Part shown: positions 18,292-27,328 of the stretch, in pieces
Layout of the letters: each line of letters starts with the position of its first letter
Numbering within the stretch: the stretch's first letter is position 1
From: an uncultured Methanoregula sp.
GTDB taxonomy: Archaea > Halobacteriota > Methanomicrobia > Methanomicrobiales > Methanospirillaceae
Assembly: GCF_963662735.1 (NCBI RefSeq)
Contig: NZ_OY759744.1
Span: forward strand, 2,026,153 to 2,090,152
Direction: 5' to 3'
Length of the DNA: 64,000 bases
The notes under the pieces: model-generated
Databases searched by the model: none
Seen by the model: only the letters and a program-made list of their open reading frames with translations
What the model was told of the DNA's origin: nothing
Position numbers and translations under genes: made by a program

Positions 18292-19284
18292 ATGAGATTA
18301 AACCTACTATTCCTGGTCCTTATCCTCGCATGTATCTCTGTCCCCGCAGTCCAGGCAGAAGATATCACTGATTGGATCACCCAGGGGCAGACCGCGATCC
18401 TTGCAGGGAATTACGACCAGGCACTGACGTATTTCAACAATGCGCTAGCCATGGACAAGAACTCTGCTTCAGCCCTCTCCGGCAAGGCAGTCGCCCTCAA
18501 CAAGCTGGGGAAATATTCCGATGCCCTGGATGCCGCAACGCAGTCTCTTGCCCTGCGCTCTTCTGATACGGATGCCCTGAATGCCCGGGCATTTGCCCTG
18601 TACAGTCTGGGACAGAATGCCGAATCGGTAGCAGCGTATGAGAAATTATTCACGATCCAGACAAACCGCGGGGAAGCGTACTGCAGCCAGGGATCTGCCT
18701 ACATGTCCTTAAACAAACCGGATATGGCCGTAGGTTCCTTCCTGAATTGCACCAGTATGGATCAGCTGAACATCAATTCCTGGAACAACCTTGGGCTTGC
18801 ATACCTTGCACTGAATAAATCCACGGAAGCTCTTGATGCATTTAATCATGCTACGGCTATCTCCACCCAGAGCGCGGAGGTATGGAACAACAAGGGGCTG
18901 GCTCTTGTCGGTCTCGGGAGAACCCAGGACGCCCTGGAGTGCTTCAACAAGGCGCTCGGCATAAATCCGTCCTATGCTGAAGCCCAGAAAAACAAGGACA
19001 GTGTGTACGGCGTACTCCAGGTTTACCAGATCAAGGGAACCATTACCCCCACACCCACTCCCTTCCGCCCCAGTATGACCGTAACTGAAGTGACAACTCC
19101 CCCCGCGATCGCCCCTACAACGGCAGGAATCACGCCCGTTGCTGCAACCCCCTCAATAGTCCCGGTCACGAGTACGCCTGTTCCAAAGAAAACAACGTAT
19201 TCGCCAGTCTCTCCGATCACAACACTCTGTGCATTGATTGGCGTGAGCAGCCTGGTATTCCTGGCAAAGCGATATCAGAAATAA
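18292..19284 (+). CDS. Exported TPR-repeat protein with C-terminal anchor
   Basis: A 330-residue surface protein. A signal peptide (about residues 1-22, ending PAVQAED) is followed by six or more TPR repeats of the NNKGLALVGLGRTQDALECF type to about residue 245. A Pro/Thr-rich linker of about 55 residues and a short hydrophobic C-terminal helix with a basic tail (LAKRYQK) complete it. The layout suggests a protein-interaction platform held on the outside of the membrane. The frame is open upstream to 18109, but ATG 18292 gives the signal peptide directly. A similar but shorter protein is at 57188-57817. Confidence 0.82.
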   Translation: MRLNLLFLVLILACISVPAVQAEDITDWITQGQTAILAGNYDQALTYFNNALAMDKNSASALSGKAVALNKLGKYSDALDAATQSLALRSSDTDALNARAFALYSLGQNAESVAAYEKLFTIQTNRGEAYCSQGSAYMSLNKPDMAVGSFLNCTSMDQLNINSWNNLGLAYLALNKSTEALDAFNHATAISTQSAEVWNNKGLALVGLGRTQDALECFNKALGINPSYAEAQKNKDSVYGVLQVYQIKGTITPTPTPFRPSMTVTEVTTPPAIAPTTAGITPVAATPSIVPVTSTPVPKKTTYSPVSPITTLCALIGVSSLVFLAKRYQK

Positions 19285-19296
19285 AAAAATAGTTTC

Positions 19297-20469
19297 TTAA
19301 TTTTCTGCATATTTTTTTATGATTCCCTGGTAAATGAGCGAAGCTTTCTCCAGTGCTTCGATGGTGACCCGCTCATTCACGGCATGGAGTGTTGAGATCT
19401 CCCCGGGGCCGTATTCGATAACCCGAAATCCCTGGCGGCGCAGGTGCCGGGCATCGCTTGCCGCCCACTGGACAATGGGAAAGACGCTGCCGCCGTATAC
19501 CTGCGCGATCTCGTTGCAGGCAATGGAAACGAGCGGGCAGGAGGGATCGGTGAATGACGGTTCATGAGTCTCCTGCGAGACGATCGTTCCCCGTGGTGCA
19601 TGTTCCTGTATCCCGGCAAGAAGATCCGGGATGCTGCAGCCCCACGGCACCCGGCATTCCATTTCCAGGTAGCAGTGCTGGGCTACGACATTGGACTTTT
19701 CCCCGCCCCGGATAACGCCGGGATTGAATGTCAGTCTCCTGAGCACGTCGCGAATGCCATCAATGTGGAATTCCCTGCTCAGCACCCCGCTTGAGGCCTC
19801 AATGATGTCTATGAGATGTTCGTCAACCGGGTACGTGGCCGCGCTCAGTTCTTTCACGTACGCGATTAAGGCCATTGCCTCGACAATGGCACTTACACCA
19901 ACTGCCGGGTAGAGGGAGCCGTGTGCCGGGATCCCGGTGAAACTCATTTCAAGCCGGCAGAGCCCTTTCTGGCCGATCGTGGGATGGTGCGTTGGGGTTG
20001 GTTCTGCTATCACGCAGTCACAGGGATGCAACGCGTTCCTGGAAAGGAGGTACCGGATTCCCATCTCTCCCCCGGTCTCTTCATCGCAGACAAATGCAAG
20101 CGAGGCTGGCAGGCTACATCCCTGGTTTACGATCGTTTCACAGGCCGACAGGATCGCGGCACATCCGCCTTTCATATCGGTTGCCCCGCGACCCCAGACA
20201 ACGCCATCCTGGATATGGCCGGAGAATGGCGGGTGCGTCCAGCCTTCGTCCCGGGCCGGGACTACATCGACATGCCCGCAGAGGAGAAGGCGGGATGATG
20301 GATCTTCAACTACAAGATTGCAGTTTCCCCCCGGGGCTTCAAAAATCTCCGGGCGGATCCCGATCCCGTCCAGGAATGCCCGGATGTACTCGATGACTTC
20401 CGCGGTTTCTCCCGGGGGATTCTCACTTTTTATTGCTATGAGATCGGAGCAGATCCGGCTTACGTGCAT
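19297..20469 (-). CDS. M20-family metallopeptidase/deacylase (ArgE/DapE-like)
   Basis: A 390-residue dizinc hydrolase. Metal and catalytic motifs are in order: CGHVDVVPA, GRGATDMKGG, DEETGGEMG and, near the C-terminus, the histidine of STLHAVNE. A dimerisation lid domain is inserted at about residues 180-295. The family includes acetylornithine deacetylase, succinyl-diaminopimelate desuccinylase and carboxypeptidases; I cannot decide between them. It is separated by 11 bases from an unrelated gene on the same strand. Confidence 0.85.
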   Translation of the reverse strand: MHVSRICSDLIAIKSENPPGETAEVIEYIRAFLDGIGIRPEIFEAPGGNCNLVVEDPSSRLLLCGHVDVVPARDEGWTHPPFSGHIQDGVVWGRGATDMKGGCAAILSACETIVNQGCSLPASLAFVCDEETGGEMGIRYLLSRNALHPCDCVIAEPTPTHHPTIGQKGLCRLEMSFTGIPAHGSLYPAVGVSAIVEAMALIAYVKELSAATYPVDEHLIDIIEASSGVLSREFHIDGIRDVLRRLTFNPGVIRGGEKSNVVAQHCYLEMECRVPWGCSIPDLLAGIQEHAPRGTIVSQETHEPSFTDPSCPLVSIACNEIAQVYGGSVFPIVQWAASDARHLRRQGFRVIEYGPGEISTLHAVNERVTIEALEKASLIYQGIIKKYAEN

Positions 20470-20480
20470 AATTTAAGACC

Positions 20481-20993
20481 TTATTCAGTTTTGGTTTCCC
20501 GGAGGTATTGCCTGAATAATTCCGAGAGCGAGGCATCCTCGTACAGGCTCTTGAGGAACTCGGGCTCGAAGAATTCATCGATAACCGGGTAGAAAAATTC
20601 CACCGGGATCGGGCGTTTGCTGTCCGGGTCAAGGACGATGCGGAAACTCCGGTAACTTGCGGGGTCTTCGCTGTCATAGATCATCTGCCAGAGGGAAGGA
20701 AGCCGGCTGAACCGTTCCGGCTTTTCCTTACGAAGCCAGTCAACGAACCCGGGGAACTTCGGGCGGTCTCCTTTCTTCTCCTCGTCAACTCTCCAGCGCA
20801 GGTATTCTGCCCCCATGATATTTTTCGGGGATTCGTAATGGTATGCATAGATGCTGGCGGTATAATCGATATGGGCCAGGGAGTCGATGAAATAGAAGTA
20901 GAGGACCTTGTTGAAACTCCCGGTATCGTGGAGCATCAGCGATTTCCCATACAGGTAATCGAGGACCGGGAGGTATTCGTTATCGTCTTCCAT
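20481..20993 (-). CDS. Conserved hypothetical protein
   Basis: A 170-residue soluble protein rich in aromatic and acidic residues, with no signal peptide, membrane helix, cysteine cluster or nucleotide motif. I do not recognise the family. It lies 11 bases before the M20 peptidase on the same strand, which suggests co-transcription. Codon use looks like its neighbours, so the gene is probably real. Confidence 0.6.
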   Translation of the reverse strand: MEDDNEYLPVLDYLYGKSLMLHDTGSFNKVLYFYFIDSLAHIDYTASIYAYHYESPKNIMGAEYLRWRVDEEKKGDRPKFPGFVDWLRKEKPERFSRLPSLWQMIYDSEDPASYRSFRIVLDPDSKRPIPVEFFYPVIDEFFEPEFLKSLYEDASLSELFRQYLRETKTE

Positions 20994-21085
20994 ATCCCTT
21001 TAGTTCGCTTGGGCATTGTAAATACATTGCCGTTCGGGATATCCCCGGGGCGCTGGACCGGCGGATCCCGGGATGCTATGCAGGC

Positions 21086-21964
21086 TTACTTGTAAAATGG
21101 TTCGCGCAGGGAAACGGCTTTTACAAAAAAGTCCTCGAGCTCTTTGCCGCTCTTTCCCCGGATATCGATGTGGTTGTCCGACCGGAGCAGGCAGGGCTTG
21201 AGGGTGCCATCAGAAGTTACTCTGAGACGGTTACAGAATGCGCAGAATTCAGTGTTGTGGAGCGGGCGGACAACTTCCACTTCGGCTCCGTCAAGACAGT
21301 ATTTTTTCCGGTGGTGCATCCGTCTTGTCACGATCTGTTTCGACCGGGCAGCAAGGGATCCTTCCAGGCCATTGAGATCCCCGTGATGATCGCAGTTGTT
21401 GAAGTTCATCAGTTCGATGATCTGGAGAACGAGGTTGCGGTTGCCCCGGACGTACGCAAGAAAATCATCGATCTCGTTGTCGTTGATCCCCTCAAGCACT
21501 ACCATGTTGATCTTGATCGGGGTGAGGCCGGCATCCAGGGCCGCGGATATCCCGTCAAGGACATCGGAAAGCCGGTCAATACCGGTGATCTTTTTGTAGG
21601 TTTCGGGATTCAGGCTGTCCAGGCTGACATTGACCCTGCGCATCCCGGCTTTCCGGAGATCCGATGCAACGCCGGCCAGGAGCGTTCCGTTGGTGGTAAG
21701 CGATGACTCCATGCCTGCGGGAACCGACCGGACGATCTCCAGGAGATCCGGCCGGAGCAGCGGCTCTCCCCCGGTGAATTTGACGCTCCGGATTTCAAAG
21801 TGCGCTGCAACCCGCAGGATCTCTGCAATCTCTGCGGCCGATATCGGGTCCTTTGGCGCAGTCTCCCCTTCCCGGTGGCAGTAGATGCAGGAAAGATTGC
21901 ACTGCTTGGTGAGGCTGATCCGGATATTGCTCACCGGGCGGTTGAAAGCGTCTTTGAGGACCAT
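21086..21964 (-). CDS. moaA: GTP 3',8-cyclase (molybdopterin cofactor synthesis)
   Basis: MoaA starts pterin cofactor synthesis by rearranging GTP with radical SAM chemistry. The N-terminal cluster motif is CNLSCIYC (Cys22, 26, 29). The second cluster has Cys241, Cys244 and Cys258 in CAFCNRLRVTSDGTLKPC. KFTGGEPLLR is the SAM-binding segment. At 292 residues it is of the shorter archaeal type and lacks the bacterial C-terminal GG tail. The molybdo/tungsto-pterin serves formylmethanofuran and formate dehydrogenases. It is 8 bases downstream of rlmE. Confidence 0.9.
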   Translation of the reverse strand: MVLKDAFNRPVSNIRISLTKQCNLSCIYCHREGETAPKDPISAAEIAEILRVAAHFEIRSVKFTGGEPLLRPDLLEIVRSVPAGMESSLTTNGTLLAGVASDLRKAGMRRVNVSLDSLNPETYKKITGIDRLSDVLDGISAALDAGLTPIKINMVVLEGINDNEIDDFLAYVRGNRNLVLQIIELMNFNNCDHHGDLNGLEGSLAARSKQIVTRRMHHRKKYCLDGAEVEVVRPLHNTEFCAFCNRLRVTSDGTLKPCLLRSDNHIDIRGKSGKELEDFFVKAVSLREPFYK

Positions 21965-21972
21965 GGCAGGGG

Positions 21973-22554
21973 TCAGCCCGAGAAATTTTTCGCAACTATG
22001 TAGAGTTCCGTGCTTCCCTTGCGGGTCGACTTGGTCATGCAGGTTTTTACCGAGTAGAAATGTTTCTTGACATCATTGTACAGTTCGGGGAAATCCGTTC
22101 CCTGGAAGGATTTTACTATGAAATTGCCACCGGGTTTGATCATTTTTACGGCAAAGTCGAGCGCCTTTTCATTGAGCTCGATGATCCGCGCCTGGTCGTA
22201 ACTCCGGTGCCCGGAGAGCTTGGGGGCTGCATCGCAGACAACCACGTTGACAATCTCAAGCGCAGACCGGGCCAGCTCCTGGACCTCGGGATCGGTCAGG
22301 TCGCCAACGATCGTCTCTACGCCTTCGAGATCTGCTATTGGATTGAGATCGATACCAAGAACGCGTGCCTGAGTCATAGTACGCAGAACCTGGAGCCAGC
22401 TGCCGGGTGCTGCCCCGAGATCGATAACATTGTCATCGGGACGGATGATCTCGAACTTGTTCTGGATCTCGATCAGCTTGTATGCGGCACGCGAGCGGTA
22501 CCCCTCGTGTTTTGCCCGCATGTATGTTTTATCGTAACCCCATTGTGAACCCAT
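21973..22554 (-). CDS. rlmE: 23S rRNA 2'-O-methyltransferase, RlmE/FtsJ family
   Basis: A 193-residue SAM-dependent RNA methyltransferase. SAM motif I is VIDLGAAPGSWLQVL, and the catalytic K-D-K-E set can be read as Lys in SRAAYKL, Asp in CDAAPKLSGH, Lys in FIVKSFQG and Glu in STELYIVA. It probably methylates the ribosomal A-loop uridine. It is divergent from pcn with 97 bases between starts, and moaA follows on its strand. Confidence 0.92.
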   Translation of the reverse strand: MGSQWGYDKTYMRAKHEGYRSRAAYKLIEIQNKFEIIRPDDNVIDLGAAPGSWLQVLRTMTQARVLGIDLNPIADLEGVETIVGDLTDPEVQELARSALEIVNVVVCDAAPKLSGHRSYDQARIIELNEKALDFAVKMIKPGGNFIVKSFQGTDFPELYNDVKKHFYSVKTCMTKSTRKGSTELYIVAKNFSG

Positions 22555-22651
22555 ACCTGATCGATCTCCTGCAATTCCGGGTCAAAACCCAAAACGCTAT
22601 AATTAAAGTATGACGATATACTGTATAAGAGAGTTTGTTAAGGGGTACGCG

Positions 22652-23395
22652 ATGTTAAAAGCAACGATTGATGCAGATATTTTCAGGGAAGCTATCGATG
22701 CAATATCGGCTCTCATCCCCGAGTGCCGGCTGCATACGGACGAATCCGGCCTCTCCACGCGGGGCGTTGATACGGCAAATGTGGCGATGATTGCCCTCAC
22801 GCTCAAGAAGGAGGCATTCGACTCGTACAAGGCAACCACGAGCCAGCTGGGTATTGACATTACCAAGATGAAAAACATCTTCGGCATGGCAGGGAAAGGC
22901 GATCTCATCAGCCTTGAACTGGCCGACAATGCCCAGAAGGTATCGGTATCCGTGCACGGCTACCACTACTCCATCACGCTCCTTGATACAAACACGATCA
23001 GAAAAGATCCCAACCCGCCCACCATCAACCTCCCGGGCAAGATCGTCATCAAGGGCGATGACCTCAATAATGCGATGAAGGCCGCCGCCGTTATTTCCGA
23101 CAAGATCGCCCTTGGGATCAATCCCAAGGACCAGACCTTCTACCTTGTTGCAGAAGGTGACACCGATCACATACGGCGCGAATTCTCCAAAGACGAACTT
23201 ATCTCGATCGCCCCTGCTGAGGCCCGGTCGCTCTTCTCGCTCGATTATCTCAAGGATATGGGCAAAGTCATGAGCAAGGCGGACCAGGTCGAGATCTATC
23301 TCGGCATCGACCACCCGGTCCGGTTCTCGTTCGACATTGCCGGCGGGAACGGCCATGTCGAGTACCTCCTTGCCCCCCGGATTGAGGCTGACTGA
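22652..23395 (+). CDS. pcn: Sliding clamp PCNA
   Basis: The ring clamp that holds replicative polymerase and many repair enzymes on DNA. The 247-residue sequence has the typical start MLKATIDADIFREAIDAIS, the interdomain connector region and the C-terminal YLLAPRIEAD. ATG 22652 follows AAGGGGT and is chosen over an in-frame upstream start at 22610. Its TGA overlaps the priL ATG by one base (TGATG), so clamp and primase subunit are translationally coupled. Confidence 0.95.
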   Translation: MLKATIDADIFREAIDAISALIPECRLHTDESGLSTRGVDTANVAMIALTLKKEAFDSYKATTSQLGIDITKMKNIFGMAGKGDLISLELADNAQKVSVSVHGYHYSITLLDTNTIRKDPNPPTINLPGKIVIKGDDLNNAMKAAAVISDKIALGINPKDQTFYLVAEGDTDHIRREFSKDELISIAPAEARSLFSLDYLKDMGKVMSKADQVEIYLGIDHPVRFSFDIAGGNGHVEYLLAPRIEAD

Positions 23396-24519
23396 TGGAA
23401 TATTCTCCATCAGCAAAGGAACTATCCCATTTTCCGTTTTTAAAAAAAGCCCAGGATTATATCAAGAAATCTTTTCCACCCCTTGATCAGTTAATGAAAG
23501 GGGAGAAAGGGGCTTTTTTGGTTGAACTTGCCACACAGCGCATCAACCAAGCATTGTCCTCCAAAAAAACGATTGATGCATTTTTCCCTCACCGAGATTC
23601 TGAGGAGATTGCAAGTTACGTCTTGGCGCGAATTATTGTATCGTGCATTCAGGACAAGCAATTATATGATCGCTTGACACGGTACGAATCCGAGCGCGCC
23701 TATTATTTCCTGAATGCGGAGATCGGTTCGGAAAACAACAAAGCGTGGAATGAGGATGCTGTTCTCGATAATGATGGAAACAGTATGATTTCAAATTACG
23801 TGGCAGCTGAATTCGAGATCAATCTTTCAAAGGACAAGATTCCACTTGCCGATTATGTAGAAATTGTTTCCCTGTTGCATGAAGAACGATTCAAACTCGT
23901 AAACCGCCGCGTTCACCGTGGATTTGTTGAGATCCGTAAAGAAGAAATTCTTGAATTGCTCCGGGAACGGATTCGGGTAATCATTCGGAGGGACTTGCCT
24001 TATCGTGTCCCCAAAACTCTCTGCCAACAGTTGGCTCCGATAGCAGAAAAGATCAAAGTCGAATACCAGAACCGAATGCTCCAGCAGTTCGGGTCGATCG
24101 AGGAGAGCGCATTTCCCCCGTGCATGCAGGCGCTTGCAACGGCCCTGACCTCCGGGACCAACCTGACCCATGCCGGGCGGTTTGCCCTCACGACCTTCCT
24201 GCACACCATTGGTATGGATGTTGCCGGTATTGCAGCGCTGTACGGGCGCTCTCCTGATTTCGATATCGAGAGAACAATGTACCAGGTGGAACATATTACC
24301 GGGCGGGGCGGTTCCGGCACGGAATATACGACCCCTGCCTGTGCAGCCATGCGGACCACCGGCATATGTGTCCATGCGGACAAGCTGTGCGAGAGGGTCA
24401 GTCATCCCTTAAGTTACTACAAGGCAAAAAAGAAGGACGTTTCTAAAAAGAACAAAGGGGAACAAAAACCCGGGCAGGAAATGCCTGGTGAAGGAAACCC
24501 CCCTGCCCCGTCTACGTGA
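23395..24519 (+). CDS. priL: DNA primase large subunit
   Basis: PriL, partner of the catalytic PriS, makes RNA primers for replication. The N-terminal helical domain covers about residues 1-225. The C-terminal Fe-S domain has the four cluster cysteines at 243 (PPCMQAL), 316 (PACAAM), 325 (TGIC) and 332 (KLCERV), followed by HPLSYY. A basic, Pro-rich tail ends the 374 residues. The first half is clearly AT-richer than the rest: GC is 21/60 at 23401-23460 and 42/60 at 24121-24180 by hand count. The last 8 bases overlap a small convergent gene. Confidence 0.93.
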   Translation: MEYSPSAKELSHFPFLKKAQDYIKKSFPPLDQLMKGEKGAFLVELATQRINQALSSKKTIDAFFPHRDSEEIASYVLARIIVSCIQDKQLYDRLTRYESERAYYFLNAEIGSENNKAWNEDAVLDNDGNSMISNYVAAEFEINLSKDKIPLADYVEIVSLLHEERFKLVNRRVHRGFVEIRKEEILELLRERIRVIIRRDLPYRVPKTLCQQLAPIAEKIKVEYQNRMLQQFGSIEESAFPPCMQALATALTSGTNLTHAGRFALTTFLHTIGMDVAGIAALYGRSPDFDIERTMYQVEHITGRGGSGTEYTTPACAAMRTTGICVHADKLCERVSHPLSYYKAKKKDVSKKNKGEQKPGQEMPGEGNPPAPST

Positions 24520-24688
24520 TCTTCTCGTTGACCATGTACCCTGCCCCGGACAGGAAGACAATAAAAACGATTATTGCTGCCAGGTAGGCAAAAGCCGCCG
24601 TCATCACCATGGGCAGAACGGCAAGCAGTACGATAAGGATCAAAAAACCGCTCAGGCCGATAACCACATCAAGAAGTCGCGCATCCAT
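24512..24688 (-). CDS. Small two-helix membrane protein
   Basis: A 58-residue protein starting MDARLLDVVIGLSGFLILIV and ending YMVNEKIT. Two hydrophobic helices (about residues 8-30 and 32-50) are joined by a very short turn, so it should be a hairpin in the membrane. The stop TAG lies inside the last codons of convergent priL, an overlap of 8 bases. I do not know the family. The regular hydrophobic pattern and GC-rich third codon positions support a real gene. Confidence 0.6.
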   Translation of the reverse strand: MDARLLDVVIGLSGFLILIVLLAVLPMVMTAAFAYLAAIIVFIVFLSGAGYMVNEKIT

Positions 24689-24809
24689 TAAGAGAATTTT
24701 CGTTGCCGGCAGATATAGGCTTATCGACGAAATCCTTTTTCCCCGGCACCGTCCAAGTACCTTTCAGGAATATTGAATCCCACCCCATGGGATTTACCGG
24801 AGCTGAATT

Positions 24810-25355
24810 GTGAACAACCCTGCACAGGAACGCACAAATGTGCTCGAAAGCCTTGAGAGCGCAAAGAGGCAGCTGGAGAAAAGCCTGCATGCAGACCTCA
24901 TTCCCCCGGAAGGGATGTCATTTGGCTATGCTATACGGGGGGCGAGGGATAGCGGGGGAGTTGCAGCGATTGAGGGGCGGATCCCCCGTCCATCCAAAGG
25001 AAATGCCCCCGCGGGAGGAATCTGTTCCTTTGGTGCAGACGAAGAGATCGCCCGGATCATCCTGACCGCAATGAAATTTGATCCCGGGATGCGCAGCGCT
25101 GCCTGTCTTGCGTACTCGCCCCGGGCAAAGGTCGTATTGTGCGATGACCTGTTCCTTGAACCGGCTTCCTGCGATGGATCCGGCCAGCCCGGGATAAGTA
25201 CGATGGACTGGGGGATCGCGTCCTGCTGCAGGAAGGGAGTCCCCGACGTAATACTCTGGCGGGAACGGGATATATCCGGCTCCCGGATCCTCATTTTCGG
25301 TGAGGAGCCGGTCGACGTTCTTAACAATATCATTATCTGCTCAAACCGCATTTAA
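24810..25355 (+). CDS. ThiN-domain protein, thiamine-phosphate synthase-like
   Basis: A 181-residue protein. From about residue 68 it matches the archaeal ThiN (thiamine-phosphate synthase) pattern: FGADEEIARIILTAMKFDP, later STMDWGIASC, PDVILWRERD and FGEEPVDVL. ThiN usually is the C-terminal half of a ThiD-ThiN fusion; here it is alone, with a helical N-terminal region instead. It could be an active synthase or a ThiN-type ligand-binding regulator without a DNA-binding domain. It begins with GTG. Confidence 0.6.
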   Translation: MNNPAQERTNVLESLESAKRQLEKSLHADLIPPEGMSFGYAIRGARDSGGVAAIEGRIPRPSKGNAPAGGICSFGADEEIARIILTAMKFDPGMRSAACLAYSPRAKVVLCDDLFLEPASCDGSGQPGISTMDWGIASCCRKGVPDVILWRERDISGSRILIFGEEPVDVLNNIIICSNRI

Positions 25356-25381
25356 AATATAGAATTCTTGAGGAATCTTTC

Positions 25382-25573
25382 ATGGGAATCAAACCGTCCT
25401 ACATCAAAAGCCTTGGAACAGAACTTCTGAGCAAGCAGAAGGAGCACTTCTCAAACAGCTTCGAAGAGAACAAACAGCAGCTGGGCAAGTCCGCAATCAT
25501 TGAAAGCAAGCGTGTCCGGAACCGCGTCGCCGGATACATTACAAGAAAAATAAATACCAAAAGACGCTCATAA
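25382..25573 (+). CDS. rps17e: 30S ribosomal protein S17e
   Basis: A 63-residue small-subunit ribosomal protein found only in archaea and eukaryotes. The start MGIKPSYIKSLGTELL and the central IIESKRVRNRVAGYITR are family hallmarks. It is the first gene of a tight group with dapA (8-base gap) and dapB, so lysine-pathway expression may be tied to ribosome production. Confidence 0.95.
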   Translation: MGIKPSYIKSLGTELLSKQKEHFSNSFEENKQQLGKSAIIESKRVRNRVAGYITRKINTKRRS

Positions 25574-25581
25574 CCCTATTC

Positions 25582-26550
25582 ATGTTTGAAGGTGTCCTTC
25601 CAGCAATCATTACCCCTTTTAAAAGAAACTCCGCCATGAGCCTGGATACGCCAGGACTCAGTCGTAATATCGAGTTTCTTCTTTCCTGTGGCATCCACGG
25701 GATTGTGCCCTGCGGTTCGACCGGAGAGTCTGCGACCCTTTCGTTCGAGGAACACGAGAAGGTAGTTGCCCTGACCGTGGATAAGGTAAATGGCAGGATC
25801 CCGGTTCTTGCCGGTACAGGTTCCAACAATACGGCTGAAGCGGTACGGCTGACGAAGGCGGCGAAGGACATCGGTGCGGACGGGGTGCTTGTCATCAGTC
25901 CGTACTACAACAAGCCCAACCGGTCCGGTCTCATCAAGCACTATACGAAACTGGCCGATCTCGATATTCCCGTAGTGATATACAACGTCCCGGGCAGGAC
26001 CGGCCAGAACCTCGAACCCGATCTCATTGCCGAGCTCGCAGCACACCCGAACATTGTCGGAGTCAAGGAAGCAAGCGGCAACATAGGCCAGATCTCGCGG
26101 ATCATCGAAGAGACCCAGGACGAGGACTTCGTTGTTATCTCCGGTGACGACAACATCACCCTTCCCATCATGGCACTTGGCGGTGCCGGTGTCATCTCGG
26201 TGGCAGCAAATGTGGATCCCCGGGGTATGGTTGCCATGTACGATGCCATGAAGCAGGGCGATTACCAGAAAGCGCTTGTAAAACACTTCGCGCTCTCGCC
26301 CCTGTTCCGCTCCATGTTCATCGATACCAACCCGATACCTGTGAAAAAGGCAGTTGAACTTATCGGTCTTGCAGGTGGCCCGGTTCGGCTCCCGCTCGAT
26401 GAACTCGATGCGAAAAAGACCGAGCAGCTCAAATCCATCCTCTCCTCCCTGCCAAAAACCCGGGCTGGAGCACGCCCGTCACCGGCAGTAAAAAAATCCG
26501 CAGTGAAATCCGCCGGAAAGAAACCCGTTGCAAAACGGAACACGCGGTGA
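25582..26550 (+). CDS. dapA: 4-hydroxy-tetrahydrodipicolinate synthase with basic C-terminal extension
   Basis: DapA condenses pyruvate with aspartate-semialdehyde in lysine synthesis. Motifs are PCGSTGESATLS, VISPYYNKPN, the catalytic tyrosine in VIYNVPGRTG and the Schiff-base lysine in VGVKEASGNI. The catalytic part ends near residue 290. About 30 further residues are Lys/Ala/Pro/Ser-rich (for example KKSAVKSAGKKPVAK) and look unstructured. This tail is not part of the usual enzyme. dapB follows after 7 bases. Confidence 0.93.
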   Translation: MFEGVLPAIITPFKRNSAMSLDTPGLSRNIEFLLSCGIHGIVPCGSTGESATLSFEEHEKVVALTVDKVNGRIPVLAGTGSNNTAEAVRLTKAAKDIGADGVLVISPYYNKPNRSGLIKHYTKLADLDIPVVIYNVPGRTGQNLEPDLIAELAAHPNIVGVKEASGNIGQISRIIEETQDEDFVVISGDDNITLPIMALGGAGVISVAANVDPRGMVAMYDAMKQGDYQKALVKHFALSPLFRSMFIDTNPIPVKKAVELIGLAGGPVRLPLDELDAKKTEQLKSILSSLPKTRAGARPSPAVKKSAVKSAGKKPVAKRNTR

Positions 26551-26557
26551 TCCTGCG

Positions 26558-27328
26558 ATGATCAAAGTCGTCGTCTGTGGTGCACACGGCAGGATGGGCC
26601 AGACACTCGGGCGCATGGTGAATGAATCAGCGGATCTCGAACTGGTGGGGGGCATCAACCTCCGGCCCGGTTCGTTCTTTGGTGTTGATATTGTCGAATC
26701 AAAGGATGCAGAACAGCTCCTGAAACGTACGAAGGCTGATGTGCTGATCGATTTCACCATCGCCAGTGCTGCTGTTGAGAACGCAAGGATGGCCGCGCGC
26801 AACAAGGTGGCTCTTGTCGTCGGAACCACCGGGCTGACGCCCGAACAGCGATCCGATCTGGAGAAGGCGATCCACGGTCATGTTCCCGCGGTCGTCTCCA
26901 GCAATTTCTCCGTGGGGGTCAATATCTTCTGGCAACTGGTACGGGAAGCCGGAAAACTCCTGAACGATTACGATATCGAAGTGATCGAGGCTCACCACCG
27001 CAACAAGAAAGATGCGCCAAGCGGTACGGCCAAGACAATTCTCCAGATCCTTGACGAAAGTGCGGGCTCCCGCGAGAAGATGTACGGCCGTGAGGGTATG
27101 ACCGAGCGGAAAAATGAGATTGGCGTTCATGTTATCCGCGGCGGGGATATCGTCGGGGACCACAAGGTCATGTTCTCAAAGAACTATGAGACAATCGAGG
27201 TCTCCCACCGGGCATATGACCGCTCGGTCTTTGCAAGCGGGGCACTGCAGGCAGCCCGCTGGGTTGTCGGAAAGAAGCCCGGCATTTATGGTATGAACGA
27301 TGTCCTGAACCTGACAAAGAACACATAA
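26558..27328 (+). CDS. dapB: 4-hydroxy-tetrahydrodipicolinate reductase
   Basis: DapB reduces the DapA product with NAD(P)H. The 256-residue protein starts with the nucleotide motif VVVCGAHGRMGQTLGRM. VGTTGLTPEQ follows, and the catalytic segment EAHHRNKKDAPSGTAK holds the conserved His-His and Lys. ATG 26558 lies 7 bases after dapA; an earlier in-frame start at 26528 would overlap it. It probably shares the rps17e transcript. Confidence 0.94.
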   Translation: MIKVVVCGAHGRMGQTLGRMVNESADLELVGGINLRPGSFFGVDIVESKDAEQLLKRTKADVLIDFTIASAAVENARMAARNKVALVVGTTGLTPEQRSDLEKAIHGHVPAVVSSNFSVGVNIFWQLVREAGKLLNDYDIEVIEAHHRNKKDAPSGTAKTILQILDESAGSREKMYGREGMTERKNEIGVHVIRGGDIVGDHKVMFSKNYETIEVSHRAYDRSVFASGALQAARWVVGKKPGIYGMNDVLNLTKNT

